The notes under the pieces: generated by a model
The model's database searches: none
Told to the model about the DNA's origin: nothing
The model's input: the letters and a program-made list of their open reading frames with translations, nothing else
Shown: positions 27,549-36,581 of the stretch, piece by piece
Position numbering within the stretch: the first letter of the stretch is position 1
Layout: every line of letters begins with the position of its first letter
Assembly (NCBI RefSeq): GCF_019399235.1
Contig: NZ_JAELVH010000105.1
Span: 1 to 45,755, forward strand
Reading direction: 5' to 3'
Origin: Streptomyces poriferorum
Lineage (GTDB): Bacteria > Actinomycetota > Actinomycetes > Streptomycetales > Streptomycetaceae
Length of the DNA: 45,755 nucleotides
Translations under genes and position numbers: made by a program

Positions 27549-28085
27549 CTACGGAACGTCCGCACTGGCGGTGGGTTCCAGGCCCTCGTGCACTTGTTGC
27601 ACACGCTGGGTCTGGAGCTCGGCGGCCATCTCGGCCCGCTCGCTCGTGACGGCCTTCTCCGACCCCATGGCGTAGGTCCACAGAACGGGGCTTCCTACTC
27701 GCACCTTGTCGTGGATGTAGGCGACGGGGTACTTGCCTGCCAGGAGATCACTGGATACTGCGCTCTCGTCGCCGAGTTGCGGACCCTCTGCCCCATCGGA
27801 GCGTGGGTCATCGGCGGTCAGTGCTTTGTACAGGCGTTGCGCGGCGCCTTCGGTACGGCAGGAGTAGACCGTGAAACTGAACCTCAGCCACTTGTCCGTC
27901 TTCTGCGCGCCGCGGGTGAAGTTCACCGAGCCTGTAGCGATCACGCTCTCGCAGGCCTCGCCGGCTACGACCTCGCACATATCCCCCGTCGTATCCACGC
28001 TGCGTGGGCCTGCCTGCCGCCACCCGGAGAGCGAAGCCTTGTCCGGCAGAGCGGCCTTCACGTGACGGGCCTTCAGCACGCTCAC
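27549..28085 (-). CDS. Hypothetical protein, probably a lipoprotein lacking its signal peptide
   Basis: From the GTG at 28085 the product is 178 residues with two cysteines near the N-terminus (MCEVVAGEACESV) and an extracellular-type beta-rich sequence. Codons upstream continue as ADSKPAGKP, which looks like the segment following a lipobox, but an in-frame TGA blocks extension and no signal peptide is found. Either the export signal has been lost or the protein is cytoplasmic. The family is not recognised. Confidence 0.5.
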   Translation of the reverse strand: MSVLKARHVKAALPDKASLSGWRQAGPRSVDTTGDMCEVVAGEACESVIATGSVNFTRGAQKTDKWLRFSFTVYSCRTEGAAQRLYKALTADDPRSDGAEGPQLGDESAVSSDLLAGKYPVAYIHDKVRVGSPVLWTYAMGSEKAVTSERAEMAAELQTQRVQQVHEGLEPTASADVP

Positions 28086-28308
28086 CGGTTTCCCTGCCGG
28101 CTTGCTGTCGGCAAGGGCGCGACTACCTCAGAGGCAAGCACGCGACGGGCACGCTCTTTCCCCCTGCCGCCAGTAGCGCAACCTGGCTTCGCCCTCGATG
28201 CTGAGGATGTGATCGGTTGGGGGCCACCGCTGGGCGGGCTCGGAGAGACGCCGCGCGGGGGCAGTATGTGACTGCTGTGCCGCAAGGCCCAGAAGAAGAG
28301 GGGTGGCT

Positions 28309-28668
28309 ATGGAACGGCACGTGCTGGAATCGCTGTTGGCCGGGGATGACGAGCCGTCCGTGATAGCTCTGGCCACCCTCCGCAGCGGCGCCACCTACTG
28401 GGTGGCAGAGCGGGCACAACCCGCAGGCCGGCATGCCGGGGTCTACAAGCACCGACTTCAGCGCATGCGGATGCACGGGCTCGAACCTCTTGGGCTGGAA
28501 CGAGCAGTGCAGCTCATCCGCGAACAGGGCCGGCCCGTGCGCACAGGGCTGATCGACGCTGCCGATCGGACATGGACCACCCTGCTCTTCCTCAACGAGG
28601 ACGGCAGCGCACTAGTGGCCTGCGCAGGCTGGCCGCTGCCGCTGCTTGCCAGGAATCCACCGCCCTAG
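28309..28668 (+). CDS. Hypothetical protein
   Basis: The ATG at 28309 has AGAGGGG at good spacing; a GTG at 28303 is too close to it. The 119-residue product is soluble, with strands such as SVIALATLRSGATYWVAE and TTLLFLNEDGSALVACAG. I see no known domain. It converges with the DUF1266 gene. Confidence 0.55.
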   Translation: MERHVLESLLAGDDEPSVIALATLRSGATYWVAERAQPAGRHAGVYKHRLQRMRMHGLEPLGLERAVQLIREQGRPVRTGLIDAADRTWTTLLFLNEDGSALVACAGWPLPLLARNPPP

Positions 28669-28703
28669 CAGTTCGGCCGAACGCCCCGGCCCGCCTGCAC
28701 ACC

Positions 28704-29984
28704 TCAGGTCCAGGGGAGCGTGCGCCACGGGCTGGCAGGGTCCCCGGTCAGGGCACGGTGGGTCGCGAGGGCAGTCTCGTACCACTCGCCGAACTCCTCC
28801 TCGTCGAAGTGGAGGCAGCGGCCAAGAATGTACGCGGCCGAGAAGTTCTCCCACGAACGGTAGTTGACCTGGACGAGACGGCCGGCGCTGACCACGGCCG
28901 CCTCCGTCTCCTGGAGGGAGCACAAGCGGGCGGCGAGGCCCCAGCGGGCCATGCCGGAAGCCCGGCCGTAGTCCCAGGCCTCGACGCTCTGGACGAAGCC
29001 CCCTTCGGGTAGCAGGCCATCGGCACGGAACCGTGCCTCGTAGCGGGCGATGCGGCCGATCAGCCGCTGTACGCCGGTCACCTGCCCCTCCAGCTCTGCG
29101 GCGGTGACGGTACGTCCCTGGGTGACGCCGTCCGCGGACAGGCTGGGTTCGGCTGCGGCCTCGGTACGCCGGCGCACCACATTGGCCGCGGCCTGGCGCC
29201 AGTGGTCGACGTCGACGGGGCCCGCGAAGTCCAGGGCCATGGAGCGGCGCAGTCGCAGGACGAACTCCCAGACGCTGCTGACCATCCCGGCGCTCAGCAG
29301 CAGCGCCTGCATGTCCTGCCAGTCCTCACGGGTGCTGACGCCCCACCAGCGTTCCAGCGTGCGCTTCTCGCTGCGGTAGCCGCTGCCGTGGTAGGCCAAC
29401 GCGTTCCAGTAGTGGCCGTTGCGCACGTTGATGTGTGCGCCGGCCGCGAGGCCGAAGGCGACGGGACCGCTGCGCGGACCGCCCATCTCCAGGGTGTGGA
29501 CGGCGTCCCGGACCAGCCCCGGCCGTTCGACCGGTGCGGAATGGCGCTGCCACAGGGCGCGGCCCTCCGGCCCTGCCGGCAGGATGCCCTCGCAGGGGCT
29601 GCCGGGGTTGACGACGAGGTAGGGCGGGTCGTTCTGGTGCCAGGCATCCGCGAACCAGCCCAAGTCGTAGCAGTTGTAGACCGGGTCGGCGACGGGCGGT
29701 GGCAGCATGCCGCCGGTGTAAACGGCCAGGCACATGGTCTGGGTCTGCGGGCTCCAGTAGGGGTGGAAGCGGCTGTTGCCCGGGTTCGCGTCGACGTACG
29801 CCCTCGACTGCATCATGTACAGGTCGGCCCGGGCGACGAGGTCGTAGTACGCGGGCCAGTCGCCACGCACCTTCGCCTCGTACAGCCCCCGCTCCACCGC
29901 GCTCGGCGCCTGCCACCCCTGCGCCGGGGCTGTCGGACCGGGCAGGGCCCCTCCGTCGTGACCTGCTGTCAAACCCATGGGCAA
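28704..29984 (-). CDS. DUF1266 domain-containing protein
   Basis: The 426-residue protein has an N-terminal half with SseB-like features (YLVVNPGSPCEGILPAGPEG). Its C-terminal DUF1266 region contains WGVSTREDWQDMQALLLSAG, AWDYGRASGMARWGLAARL and FSAAYILGRCLHFDEEEF. DUF1266 proteins are widespread and of unknown function. It is probably the last chromosomal gene before the mobile zone, with the integrase remnant starting about 150 bp away. Confidence 0.82.
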   Translation of the reverse strand: MPMGLTAGHDGGALPGPTAPAQGWQAPSAVERGLYEAKVRGDWPAYYDLVARADLYMMQSRAYVDANPGNSRFHPYWSPQTQTMCLAVYTGGMLPPPVADPVYNCYDLGWFADAWHQNDPPYLVVNPGSPCEGILPAGPEGRALWQRHSAPVERPGLVRDAVHTLEMGGPRSGPVAFGLAAGAHINVRNGHYWNALAYHGSGYRSEKRTLERWWGVSTREDWQDMQALLLSAGMVSSVWEFVLRLRRSMALDFAGPVDVDHWRQAAANVVRRRTEAAAEPSLSADGVTQGRTVTAAELEGQVTGVQRLIGRIARYEARFRADGLLPEGGFVQSVEAWDYGRASGMARWGLAARLCSLQETEAAVVSAGRLVQVNYRSWENFSAAYILGRCLHFDEEEFGEWYETALATHRALTGDPASPWRTLPWT

Positions 29985-30139
29985 ACCCTAAGGGGTGGTC
30001 CGGCACGGTCGGCGTGGCGGACAGGTCTGCGAATCCGCGCCCCGGTGCCCGGATGCCTCGGCGCTGGGGCACGCAGATCGACGTCCAGCCCATCGGGGCG
30101 TTGGTGCGAGCCGACGTGCGCCGCCTGCTCGCACCCGTG

Positions 30140-30906
30140 AGGACACAGGCGTCGACTGCGACAGCCAAGGAGTCGCACCGTGTCCTACGCAGCGCCCTCA
30201 CAGCCGCATACCGCGAGGAGCGATCAGCAGGAACGTGCTCAAGCTCGTTCCTGCCCCTCGGGTTCAGTCGCGGGAGCTGAAGCCGTGGGACCTGGAGGAG
30301 ACGACGGCCTTCCTGGGGGCTGCGAGAAAAGATTCCCTGTACCCGGCCATCGTGCTCGCCGTGGCCTTGGGGCGGCGGCGAGGGGAGGTCCTTGCCCTCC
30401 GCTGGTCAGGCATCGACCTGGAGCGCCGCACGCTTACCGTGCGGAATCAGATCCAGCGGGCACAGAAGGAGCTGTACGCGGACTCCACAAAGAACCGCCG
30501 CACGCGCGCCATCCCCGTACCGCTCATGTACGTGGCGCCGCTGCGCTGGCAGCGTCTCCGTCAAGCCGCGCCGCGCAACGACGCGGGGCACGCCTGGCAT
30601 GACAGCGACTACGTGTTCACGACCAGGACCGGGCGAACCATCGAGCCGAGGAATCTCAGCCAGGCGTTCGAGCGCATCACGGAGGACTCTGGGCTGCGGC
30701 CCATCCGCCTGCACGACGCCCGCCACGGATGCGCCACGCTCCTGTTCGCTGTCGACGTGCCGGCGCGCGTGGTGATGGAGATCCTGGGTCACGGTCACTC
30801 GCAGATCGCCGTCACGATGAACATCTACACCCACGTGTCCGACGACAACCGGCGGGAGGCGATGGGTCACATGGACCGGCTACTGCGACGGCGCCGACCG
30901 GAGTGA
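30140..30906 (+). pseudogene. Tyrosine integrase remnant (element A)
   Basis: Two reading phases encode parts of one tyrosine recombinase. The core-binding part (TATAKESHRVLRSALTAAYREE) ends at 30220, and ISRNVLKLVPAPR resumes in another phase at 30223, so about one base has been lost. The first hundred or so residues of a normal integrase are absent. The catalytic domain looks complete: Arg in GRRRGEVLALRW, HDARHG, and Tyr in TMNIYTHV. A 6-bp duplication gives LGHGHSQ where the related integrase at 45 kb has LGHSQ. It lies next to att copy 1. Confidence 0.8.
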
Positions 30907-30913
30907 GGGACCG

Positions 30914-30933
30914 CCGTCAAGTACTACCGTCAA
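30914..30933. repeat. Candidate integrase arm sites, element A
   Basis: ccgtcaa at 30914-30920 and 30927-30933, spaced 13 bp start to start, lies between the integrase stop and att copy 1. The spacing equals that of the gatgtca pairs bounding element C. Confidence 0.45.
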
Positions 30934-30966
30934 CGCCCCCGCAGCGGACCGCTGCGGGGGCGTTTT
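30933..30966. terminator. Hairpin terminator at the integrase end
   Basis: Perfect 14-bp arms (acgcccccgcagcg and its complement) with a 3-base loop, followed by TTTT. It ends the integrase remnant just before the att copy. Confidence 0.85.
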
Positions 30967-30968
30967 GA

Positions 30969-31014
30969 CTGGTGGGCGCGGACGGTTTCGAACCGCCGAC
31001 ATCTGCTTTGTAAG
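30969..31014 (-). repeat. att copy 1 (46-bp tRNA-Val 3' half)
   Basis: This 46-bp segment is identical to 39620-39665 and 45710-45755. Read on the minus strand it is CTTACAA (anticodon loop), the T-arm with TTCGAAA, acceptor CGCGCCC and ACCA. No 5' tRNA half is attached here, so this is a recombination-site copy and not a functional gene. Confidence 0.85.
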
Positions 31015-31127
31015 CCTGGCGCCGGCCTCCAGGTAATCACCACAGCTCAGTTGGTCTGTGCGCTGCGATGGCTGCCACCAGCTGCGGACGCCGTGACGTT
31101 CCCCAAATGACCGTGACTGACCGCTCG

Positions 31128-31149
31128 ATCTGGCACGCATCTGGCACGC
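31128..31149. repeat. Left arm-site pair of element B
   Basis: atctggcacgc is repeated in tandem at 31128-31138 and 31139-31149, about 115 bp inside att copy 1. An atgtggcat pair of the same 11-bp period lies inside att copy 2. Confidence 0.55.
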
Positions 31150-31308
31150 ATACCTAGAGCTCACCACAATCACTCACAACGTCGTCACCGGGCTCGCCAT
31201 AGCGCAGCTCGCGTGTGCCGGACCATCGGGAACCCGCCTTGTCGACGGTCACGGAATTAGGCTCTGTCGGGGATCTTGTGATGCTCTTCAAAAGGCAGGG
31301 GCGGCGGG

Positions 31309-31778
31309 TCACTTCGCAGCCCGTTCTGCGGACGCTGACTCAAGGCGGAGAAGTTCTTCGGCGGAACAGCCGGAATCAGGGTCTTCTACCAGGCAGAGAT
31401 TGAGTCCGTGCTCGTCCCGCCGGATCAGAGCCGACAAGAGACAGGAGTCTTTCGGAGAGTCGATACTCAGGGAGACGGTGTCGCCGCTGGTGAGCGCGTC
31501 GTCAGCGAAGGAGGAACCCGCCTCGTCGGGCGCGCTGAAGAAGCTCCAGTGTCCGGGCACGATGTGCTTCCCAGCATCGCGTTGTTCAGGCTTCCCCCCG
31601 TCATACCGTGGTCCGCCCGCAAGCGAAGAAGAGCGCCACCCGGGCTACTCCACTCGCCCGCAAGCGCCGACTGATCAACGCGAGCTGCGTCTCCACCTGC
31701 ATCAGCGCAGCCAACGCAAGCCGACGCCAACGCGGGGACCAGAGGCGACCACCGTCTCACTGAAGTGCACATCCGCAT
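31309..31778 (-). pseudogene. Frameshifted lipoprotein gene inside the ISL3 element
   Basis: One phase gives a signal-like start with cysteines (ASACVGCADAGG), then LAGEWSSPGGALLRLRADHG. Homologous-looking sequence continues in another phase from about 31560 (GHWSFFSAPDEAGSSF; LNLCLVEDPDSGC). The order signal, GEW...LRL, GxWSF, DPDSG resembles small secreted streptomycete lipoproteins, with a frameshift in the ctgggaagcac region. It is not expected to make a working product. Confidence 0.6.
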
Positions 31779-31857
31779 CCCCCCACCACCGACTGAACGC
31801 GTTCAGAATAGACGGCAGGCTCGGGCGTGCTCACAGCGGTAGGTCCCTGGCGCAGGG

Positions 31858-33543
31858 TTATGGTCCCAGGAGTACGCGTTGGCGTAGGAGGTCGAGGTTG
31901 GCTCGACCGTAGGCCATGCGTTTGAGGAGTTTGACGCGGGTGACGTGGCCTTCGACCTGCCCGGAGCTCCATGGGGTGGAGAGGCCGGCGGTAACTGCGT
32001 CGAAGCCTCGTCGCAGGCCTCTGACCAGGGAGTGCAGGGCTGGAAGGTCGTCGGCAAGGACGTGTTCCATCCAGTCCGGGAGCTGGTCTCCTCGGAGGTT
32101 GTGGAGCATTTCGGCGAAGTCGTGGACGTGCCGTGTTACGGCGTCAAGGTGAGGGCAGGCCGTACGGACCTCCTTCAGTTCCGCGGCATCGGCGGTGGCG
32201 AGGTGTTGGGAGTTCGTCATGATCCAGCGGACGATGCGGCGGGGCTTCGGGGCCGGCCTGGGCTGCGGCCGGGACACCGGCTGCTACTTCCGTCCTGGTT
32301 GGCGGGGAGGTCTGAAGGCGCGGAAGTAGCGGCGGAGGCACTGGACGCTCCCGGTGAATCCGCGCTCGCGCAGTTCGCGGTGGAGCTGGGGTATGTCGTG
32401 ACAGCCCTCCAACCAGCGGGCATGAAGATAGGACTTGTGCTCGTCCAGTACGGACAGCCGGCTGGTGGCTTTGACCAGGAGTTCGTCGAGGCTGCTGGCT
32501 CGAACGAAGCGGCGGACGGTGGAGTGGTCCAGCCGCAGCGTCCGGCCGATCGTCGCCAGCGACTTCCCCTCGGCCAGCAGTGCCTGGACTGCCTCGTATC
32601 TCTGGGTCGTGCGGGCCACCAGACGCCGGGGCTGGCCGCTGACGTCGAGGGTGCCGTCCGGCGGGACGAACGGTACAGCCACGACCTCAGACGGCTCCGG
32701 CGTGACCAGGTCCCTTGCGGTCGCCTCCGTCATGACCGGGGTCGCCGCGAACGCGGCCCGGATGCACCCGTGGTGGGAACCGACCGTCTTCTCCACCGCC
32801 TCGGCGACGTTCCGCCACAGATGCCATGCGTCGGCGACCTGTATCGCCTGCGGGGCACCGTTTCGGGCTCCCTCCGCGTAGGCGTCCGCGCGGTCCCGGC
32901 AGATCACTTCCACCTCCGGGTGCTGGCGCAGCCATGCGGCCAGCGGTTCGGCGTCCCGGCCGGGCAGGACATCGACCGGGCGGCGTGCTTCCAGGTCAAC
33001 CAGGATCGTTGCGTAGGAGTCGCCCTTGCGTAGAGAGAAGTCGTCCACTCCCAGAAATCTGACGGCGCCGACCGGTGGCTGCGGAATCGCGCGGAGCAGG
33101 TCCAGCATGGCGTCCTTGGCGATGCGGATCCCGACGGCGGCGGCCAGGCGGGCGCCGGGACGGCCCGCCAGGCACAGAGCGATCGAGGCGAGCATCGACC
33201 GCAGCACCTGCGTCTGCCGGGCATGCGGCCTGGTCAGCCCCTCGATCTGCTCGGCGAACGTCACCGCCGGACACCGGCTACTCAGACACTTGAACCGTCG
33301 CACGGTCAGCTCGATAACTACCGGGCTGCCAGCCACAGGCGCGTCGCCGAGCCGGCGGACGTACCGGCCATGCACCCGCCACGACGGCATACCGCATGCC
33401 GGGCATCTCACCGGAGACATTTGGCACACCGCACGCAGCGTGATCACCCCGGCCGTCCGCTTGATCGACTCGATGACAACATCGGACAGATGCGGCAACA
33501 ACCGCCTCAACACCCCTGAAGCGCACACCTGGAGACTGCCCAC
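31858..33543 (-). pseudogene. ISL3-family transposase interrupted by an amber codon
   Basis: The frame runs 419 residues from 33543 to a TAG at 32284-32286 and then continues in the same phase for about 140 residues to a TAA at 31858. The first part has the zinc finger (CPACGMPSWRVHG...CLSSRCP), a helix-turn-helix and the first DDE acidic residues (FLGVDDFSLRKGDSYATI; CRDRADAY). The catalytic Glu region (SGQVEGHVTRVKLLKRMAYG) is beyond the stop. Without readthrough the enzyme lacks its last catalytic residue. Confidence 0.85.
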
Positions 33544-33558
33544 CTCAGCCCTGCGGCA

Positions 33559-33690
33559 TCACAAGATCCCCCACAGAGCCGAATTGAGTGACCGTCGACA
33601 CTCCTTCTTGCCCTGGGTCTTGCGGGGAATCTCGCCGACCAGGGTTTCGCTGGTGGGGGCGTTGATCGGTTGCGGTTGAGCAGGTGTCAT
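33559..33690 (-). CDS. Short ORF running into the ISL3 end
   Basis: From the ATG at 33690 the frame reads MTPAQPQPINAPTSETLVGE and then IPRKTQGKKE before crossing into the inverted repeat, where it ends at a TGA. The lysine-rich part up to the boundary looks gene-like; the last 13 residues come from the insertion sequence. It may be a small gene cut by the transposition. The family is not recognised. Confidence 0.35.
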   Translation of the reverse strand: MTPAQPQPINAPTSETLVGEIPRKTQGKKECRRSLNSALWGIL

Positions 33691-33777
33691 TGGTCGTCAT
33701 CGGGTGCCGTTGAGCAACCTCGGACGGCCCAGAGACGGCCCAACCTGAGGCGCCCAAGCACTGCTTCAGGGGCTCGC

Positions 33778-34278
33778 TTACGCTCGCCGCGGTTCCACGT
33801 GTAGACACCTTTCCTGCCGGGCATAGCCCCCGGGGACGTCGACGCCAACGGAGTCCCAGAACGGTTCGGCCTCGCGGAAGTGCCCACCGCCTGTGTGCCA
33901 CTCGAAGCCCGGGTAGGCCCGACGTAGAGACCGGAGAGCAGCTGAGGCGAGGCCGCAGCGCTTGTAGCCCTCATAGGAGAGAGGTGACTCAACCCAGCCG
34001 ATCTCGCACAAATCGCAGACCACGTACTCGACCTCGAAAGCCAGCTTGGATCGCACGTATGCCGCTCGGATGCGCCAACCCGTCCGCTCGTAGGCCCCGG
34101 CTGGACGATCAACCCACGGTCTTGGTGGGGTGGCGGACCGATCGAATCGGTAGAACTCGGGGTAGGCCCACCGGTGGAGCCGGTCGCGCCAGGTCGGCAT
34201 CTCGGGCCACGCTCGCACCCAATGCACGTGGTCAGCGAACTGCGCCACGGTACGAATGGCCGCTTCCTTCTCTGCCAC
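33778..34278 (-). CDS. GNAT-like hypothetical protein
   Basis: From the GTG at 34278 the product is 166 residues. The C-terminal half resembles an acetyltransferase fold: VCDLCEIGWVESPLSYEGYK, GLASAALRSLRRAYPGFEWH, EAEPFWDSVGV. The N-terminal half (WVRAWPEMPTWRDRLHRW) is unrecognised. A clear acetyl-CoA loop (Q/RxxGxG/A) is not seen, so enzymatic activity is uncertain. It lies beside the ISL3 element inside element B. Confidence 0.55.
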   Translation of the reverse strand: MAEKEAAIRTVAQFADHVHWVRAWPEMPTWRDRLHRWAYPEFYRFDRSATPPRPWVDRPAGAYERTGWRIRAAYVRSKLAFEVEYVVCDLCEIGWVESPLSYEGYKRCGLASAALRSLRRAYPGFEWHTGGGHFREAEPFWDSVGVDVPGGYARQERCLHVEPRRA

Positions 34279-35160
34279 GGGCTCTTCATCCGTTTCTATG
34301 GGAGTGACGCCAGCCGCAAGGGCTCTTGCGGAGCAGGGTGCGCGACTGTGTTACGGAGCCCCAACATGCTTTCCAGCTCCGCCCATCTCGAACATCCTGG
34401 GTCACGGTCGTTCGCTGCCGTCCGGGCTTGCACCGGGTGGGCATGGAAAAGGGCAGGGCGCGGTTCCATCAGTTGAGTCCCGAGCCAACTGCCGGGGCCC
34501 CAGCTGCCACCTCTCATGACCGCGGAGTCCTGTACGGACTACCTGACTGGTCCAACCGCTCAGACCGCAGCGGACGCCACCGACGAGGAGATCCGAACGG
34601 GCACGGCTGCCTTTTGATCCGTAGCTCTAGCCGGATCGGTCAGCGACGGCCATACCGGCTGCTGCGAGGCGCCGAAGAGGCGGTAGCGGACGGAGGCGGT
34701 TGCTGTGGTTGCGGTACTTCGCTGCTGTGCACCAGCCCCAGCCACAGGCGGCTCCTCAAATACCCGGCTGCACTCCGCCCACTGCGGATAGGCCCCGAGG
34801 TCATGAGTCGCGTCGACGAACGGGGCCCAGCAGTCAAGGACATGCCTCCGGCGGGGCATCGGCCGGCACCGGAATGGAGGGGGCGCCGTCCCCGGCTGCG
34901 GGCCCATCGTAGTGAGTGTGGTGGGCTCACATCGCGTCCACCATCGGCCCCGGCAGAGCCGAGCAGACGCGGCCCATTTCGTCCGGTCCACAGACGTGTG
35001 GGTCGACGACCGACGGGATGGGAGCTGGGGCGAGTCGTGAGCGGACGCCCAACCTACGCATTTCTTGGATTCTCGCCCTGCAAGTCCCAAACGAACCGTA
35101 ACCTGGCTAGGCATCAAGGGAGGAAGGCGACCAACACGCAACTGCCAGGAGGACAAAGAA
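34279..35160. other. Gene-poor stretch in element B
   Basis: About 880 bp have long open frames on both strands, but these give Arg/Ser/Pro-rich translations without recognisable domains or good ribosome sites. I see no supported gene. Base composition changes near the end towards the AT-richer kinase gene, and the kinase ribosome site AGGAGG is at about 35147-35152. Confidence 0.4.
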
Positions 35161-36339
35161 GTGGCTGACCCTACCGAGCTAATGCTGTCCGACCTTTCGA
35201 ATTCATATGCGGACACGAAAGTTTCAAATACCTTCCTTCGGCTATACGTGGGCGATTCCCGCTTCGACCGCGCCTTCGCCAGCCTTCACGAGCGGCTGAA
35301 CGAGCATTTCGAATCCATCAACGACAGGGCGGAGACGACCCGCCACTACTGGGCCGAACAGAGCAGGGAAATGATCGCACTCGCCAAGGAAGTCACCAAC
35401 TTCCTTGGTTCCTTAAAGCATGCCGGCATGCAGGTACACCTAGTGGAATCCTATGCCAGCGCAATAGAGGGCTGCCAGTCATGGCTGGTACGCAGCGGGG
35501 GCAGCACCATCCCGGATGAGTTCGAGCAAATTGCAATCACCAGGTATGAGCCAGTTTTTTCTCGCCCAGACACCGAGATCAAACTTAAGAAGTCCAGCCA
35601 ACGCCCTCAGCTCCAACTGATAGGCGAAGGTTCGTACGCCAAGGTCTTCTCTTTCATCGACCCTGACTACGGAATCAAATTCGCAGTCAAGCGCGCCAAT
35701 AACGACTTGAGCGAACGGGATCTCCACCGGTTCCAGCAAGAGTTTGAGATCCTCAAGCGCCTAAGGTTTCCGTACATAGTTGAGGTATTCAAGTACAACG
35801 CGGGTCGCAATGAATACCTAATGGAGTTTTGCGAGTCCACACTCCGCAAGTACATCAAGAAACGTAACAACACACTGTCATTCTCATCGCGAAAAAGAAT
35901 TGCGCTTCAATTCTTGTACGGAGTCAATTACATCCACAGCGAGGGCTTCCTTCACCGCGACGTCAGCCTCCAGAACGTTCTAGTAAAGACCTTCGACGGT
36001 GGGGCCGTGCTTGTGAAGCTGTCGGACTTCGGCCTCGCCAAGGATAATAATTCTGAGTACACGCGAACAAAAACTGAGATGCGTGGAACCTATCGGGATC
36101 CCCTCTTGGAGAGCTTCAAGGACTACGGCGTACGCAATGAAATCTACTCGATCGGTTGGGTGCTTTCCTATATTTTCAGAGGCAGGGAAGCCCTGCTGTC
36201 CCAAGATGATGCGCAGAGCCAGATCGTGCGGAAATGTACGGCGCACGATGTTGCCCATCGGTACGGAAGCGTGCGCGAACTCATCGGTGACGTTGAGGGA
36301 ATGGAAGCAACCCCACCCCCCACGGACGCTCCAGCTTGA
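35161..36339 (+). CDS. Ser/Thr protein kinase with unrecognised N-terminal domain
   Basis: The GTG at 35161 has AGGAGG 8 bases upstream. The 392-residue product has an N-terminal helical domain (about 1-130) with no family I know. A complete kinase domain (about 150-370) follows: GEGSYAKV at 155-162, Lys177, Glu194, HRDVSLQN at 265-272, and DFG at 289-291. There is no membrane helix or PASTA tail, unlike housekeeping PknB kinases. The gene is visibly AT-richer than the chromosome, a sign of transfer. Soluble kinases in mobile elements can be anti-phage effectors; that role is inferred. Confidence 0.85.
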   Translation: MADPTELMLSDLSNSYADTKVSNTFLRLYVGDSRFDRAFASLHERLNEHFESINDRAETTRHYWAEQSREMIALAKEVTNFLGSLKHAGMQVHLVESYASAIEGCQSWLVRSGGSTIPDEFEQIAITRYEPVFSRPDTEIKLKKSSQRPQLQLIGEGSYAKVFSFIDPDYGIKFAVKRANNDLSERDLHRFQQEFEILKRLRFPYIVEVFKYNAGRNEYLMEFCESTLRKYIKKRNNTLSFSSRKRIALQFLYGVNYIHSEGFLHRDVSLQNVLVKTFDGGAVLVKLSDFGLAKDNNSEYTRTKTEMRGTYRDPLLESFKDYGVRNEIYSIGWVLSYIFRGREALLSQDDAQSQIVRKCTAHDVAHRYGSVRELIGDVEGMEATPPPTDAPA

Positions 36340-36515
36340 CCATGCCTCTGACATCCCCTGCCGGCATTAACGGTGTTGGACGGACGTGCACACCAACGTC
36401 CCCTCCTGGCCGCCACACCAACCATCGACAGCACGGTGGCGACGGAAGACTGAACCCCTAAAGCGGGCGTCATACGGCCGATCCCCTTCCACCGGGTCGG
36501 ACCTTCGCGGATGCG

Positions 36516-36577
36516 GACGGGCTTGAAAACCGTCGTGGCAGCGATGTCACCTTGCTTCAAATCCCACACCCACCGCA
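36516..36577 (+). pseudogene. tRNA-Ser(UGA) 3' fragment
   Basis: The segment has an anticodon arm with loop CTTGAAA (anticodon TGA). A long variable arm follows (gtggca-gcga-tgtcac, 6-bp stem), then T-loop ttcaaat and cccac, then acceptor acccacc with discriminator G. This is the type II layout of tRNA-Ser. The 5' acceptor strand and D-arm are missing and the 5' T-stem no longer pairs, so it is a relic, probably an old attachment site of another element. A tRNA-style terminator follows. Confidence 0.65.
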
Positions 36578-36581
36578 GGTA

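Larger units (their letters stand above)
31241..33599. mobile_element. ISL3-family insertion sequence with an internal passenger pseudogene
   Basis: The terminal inverted repeats are gtcgacggtcac, aatt and ggctctgt-ggggatcttgtgatg, starting at 31241 and, inverted, ending at 33599, with a few mismatches. The conserved inner parts are about 31260-31283 and 33559-33580. The transposase gene lies near the right end. About 575 bp between its end and the left repeat holds a decayed lipoprotein gene. No clear 8-bp target duplication is visible, so the exact outer limits are uncertain. It appears inactive. Confidence 0.7.

Noticed and set aside
30969..31014. Functional tRNA genes at att copies 1 and 2
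   Set aside because: Only the 3' half is present; no D-arm or 5' acceptor strand follows on the minus strand.
32284..32286. In-frame TAG in the ISL3 transposase as programmed recoding
   Set aside because: No slippery sequence or supporting structure is seen, and the element also holds a frameshifted passenger, so mutation is the simpler reading.
34326..35168. 280-codon plus-strand frame before the kinase gene as a real gene
   Set aside because: No ribosome site or domain, and a mixed low-complexity sequence. A minus-strand frame of similar length overlaps it with equal lack of support.
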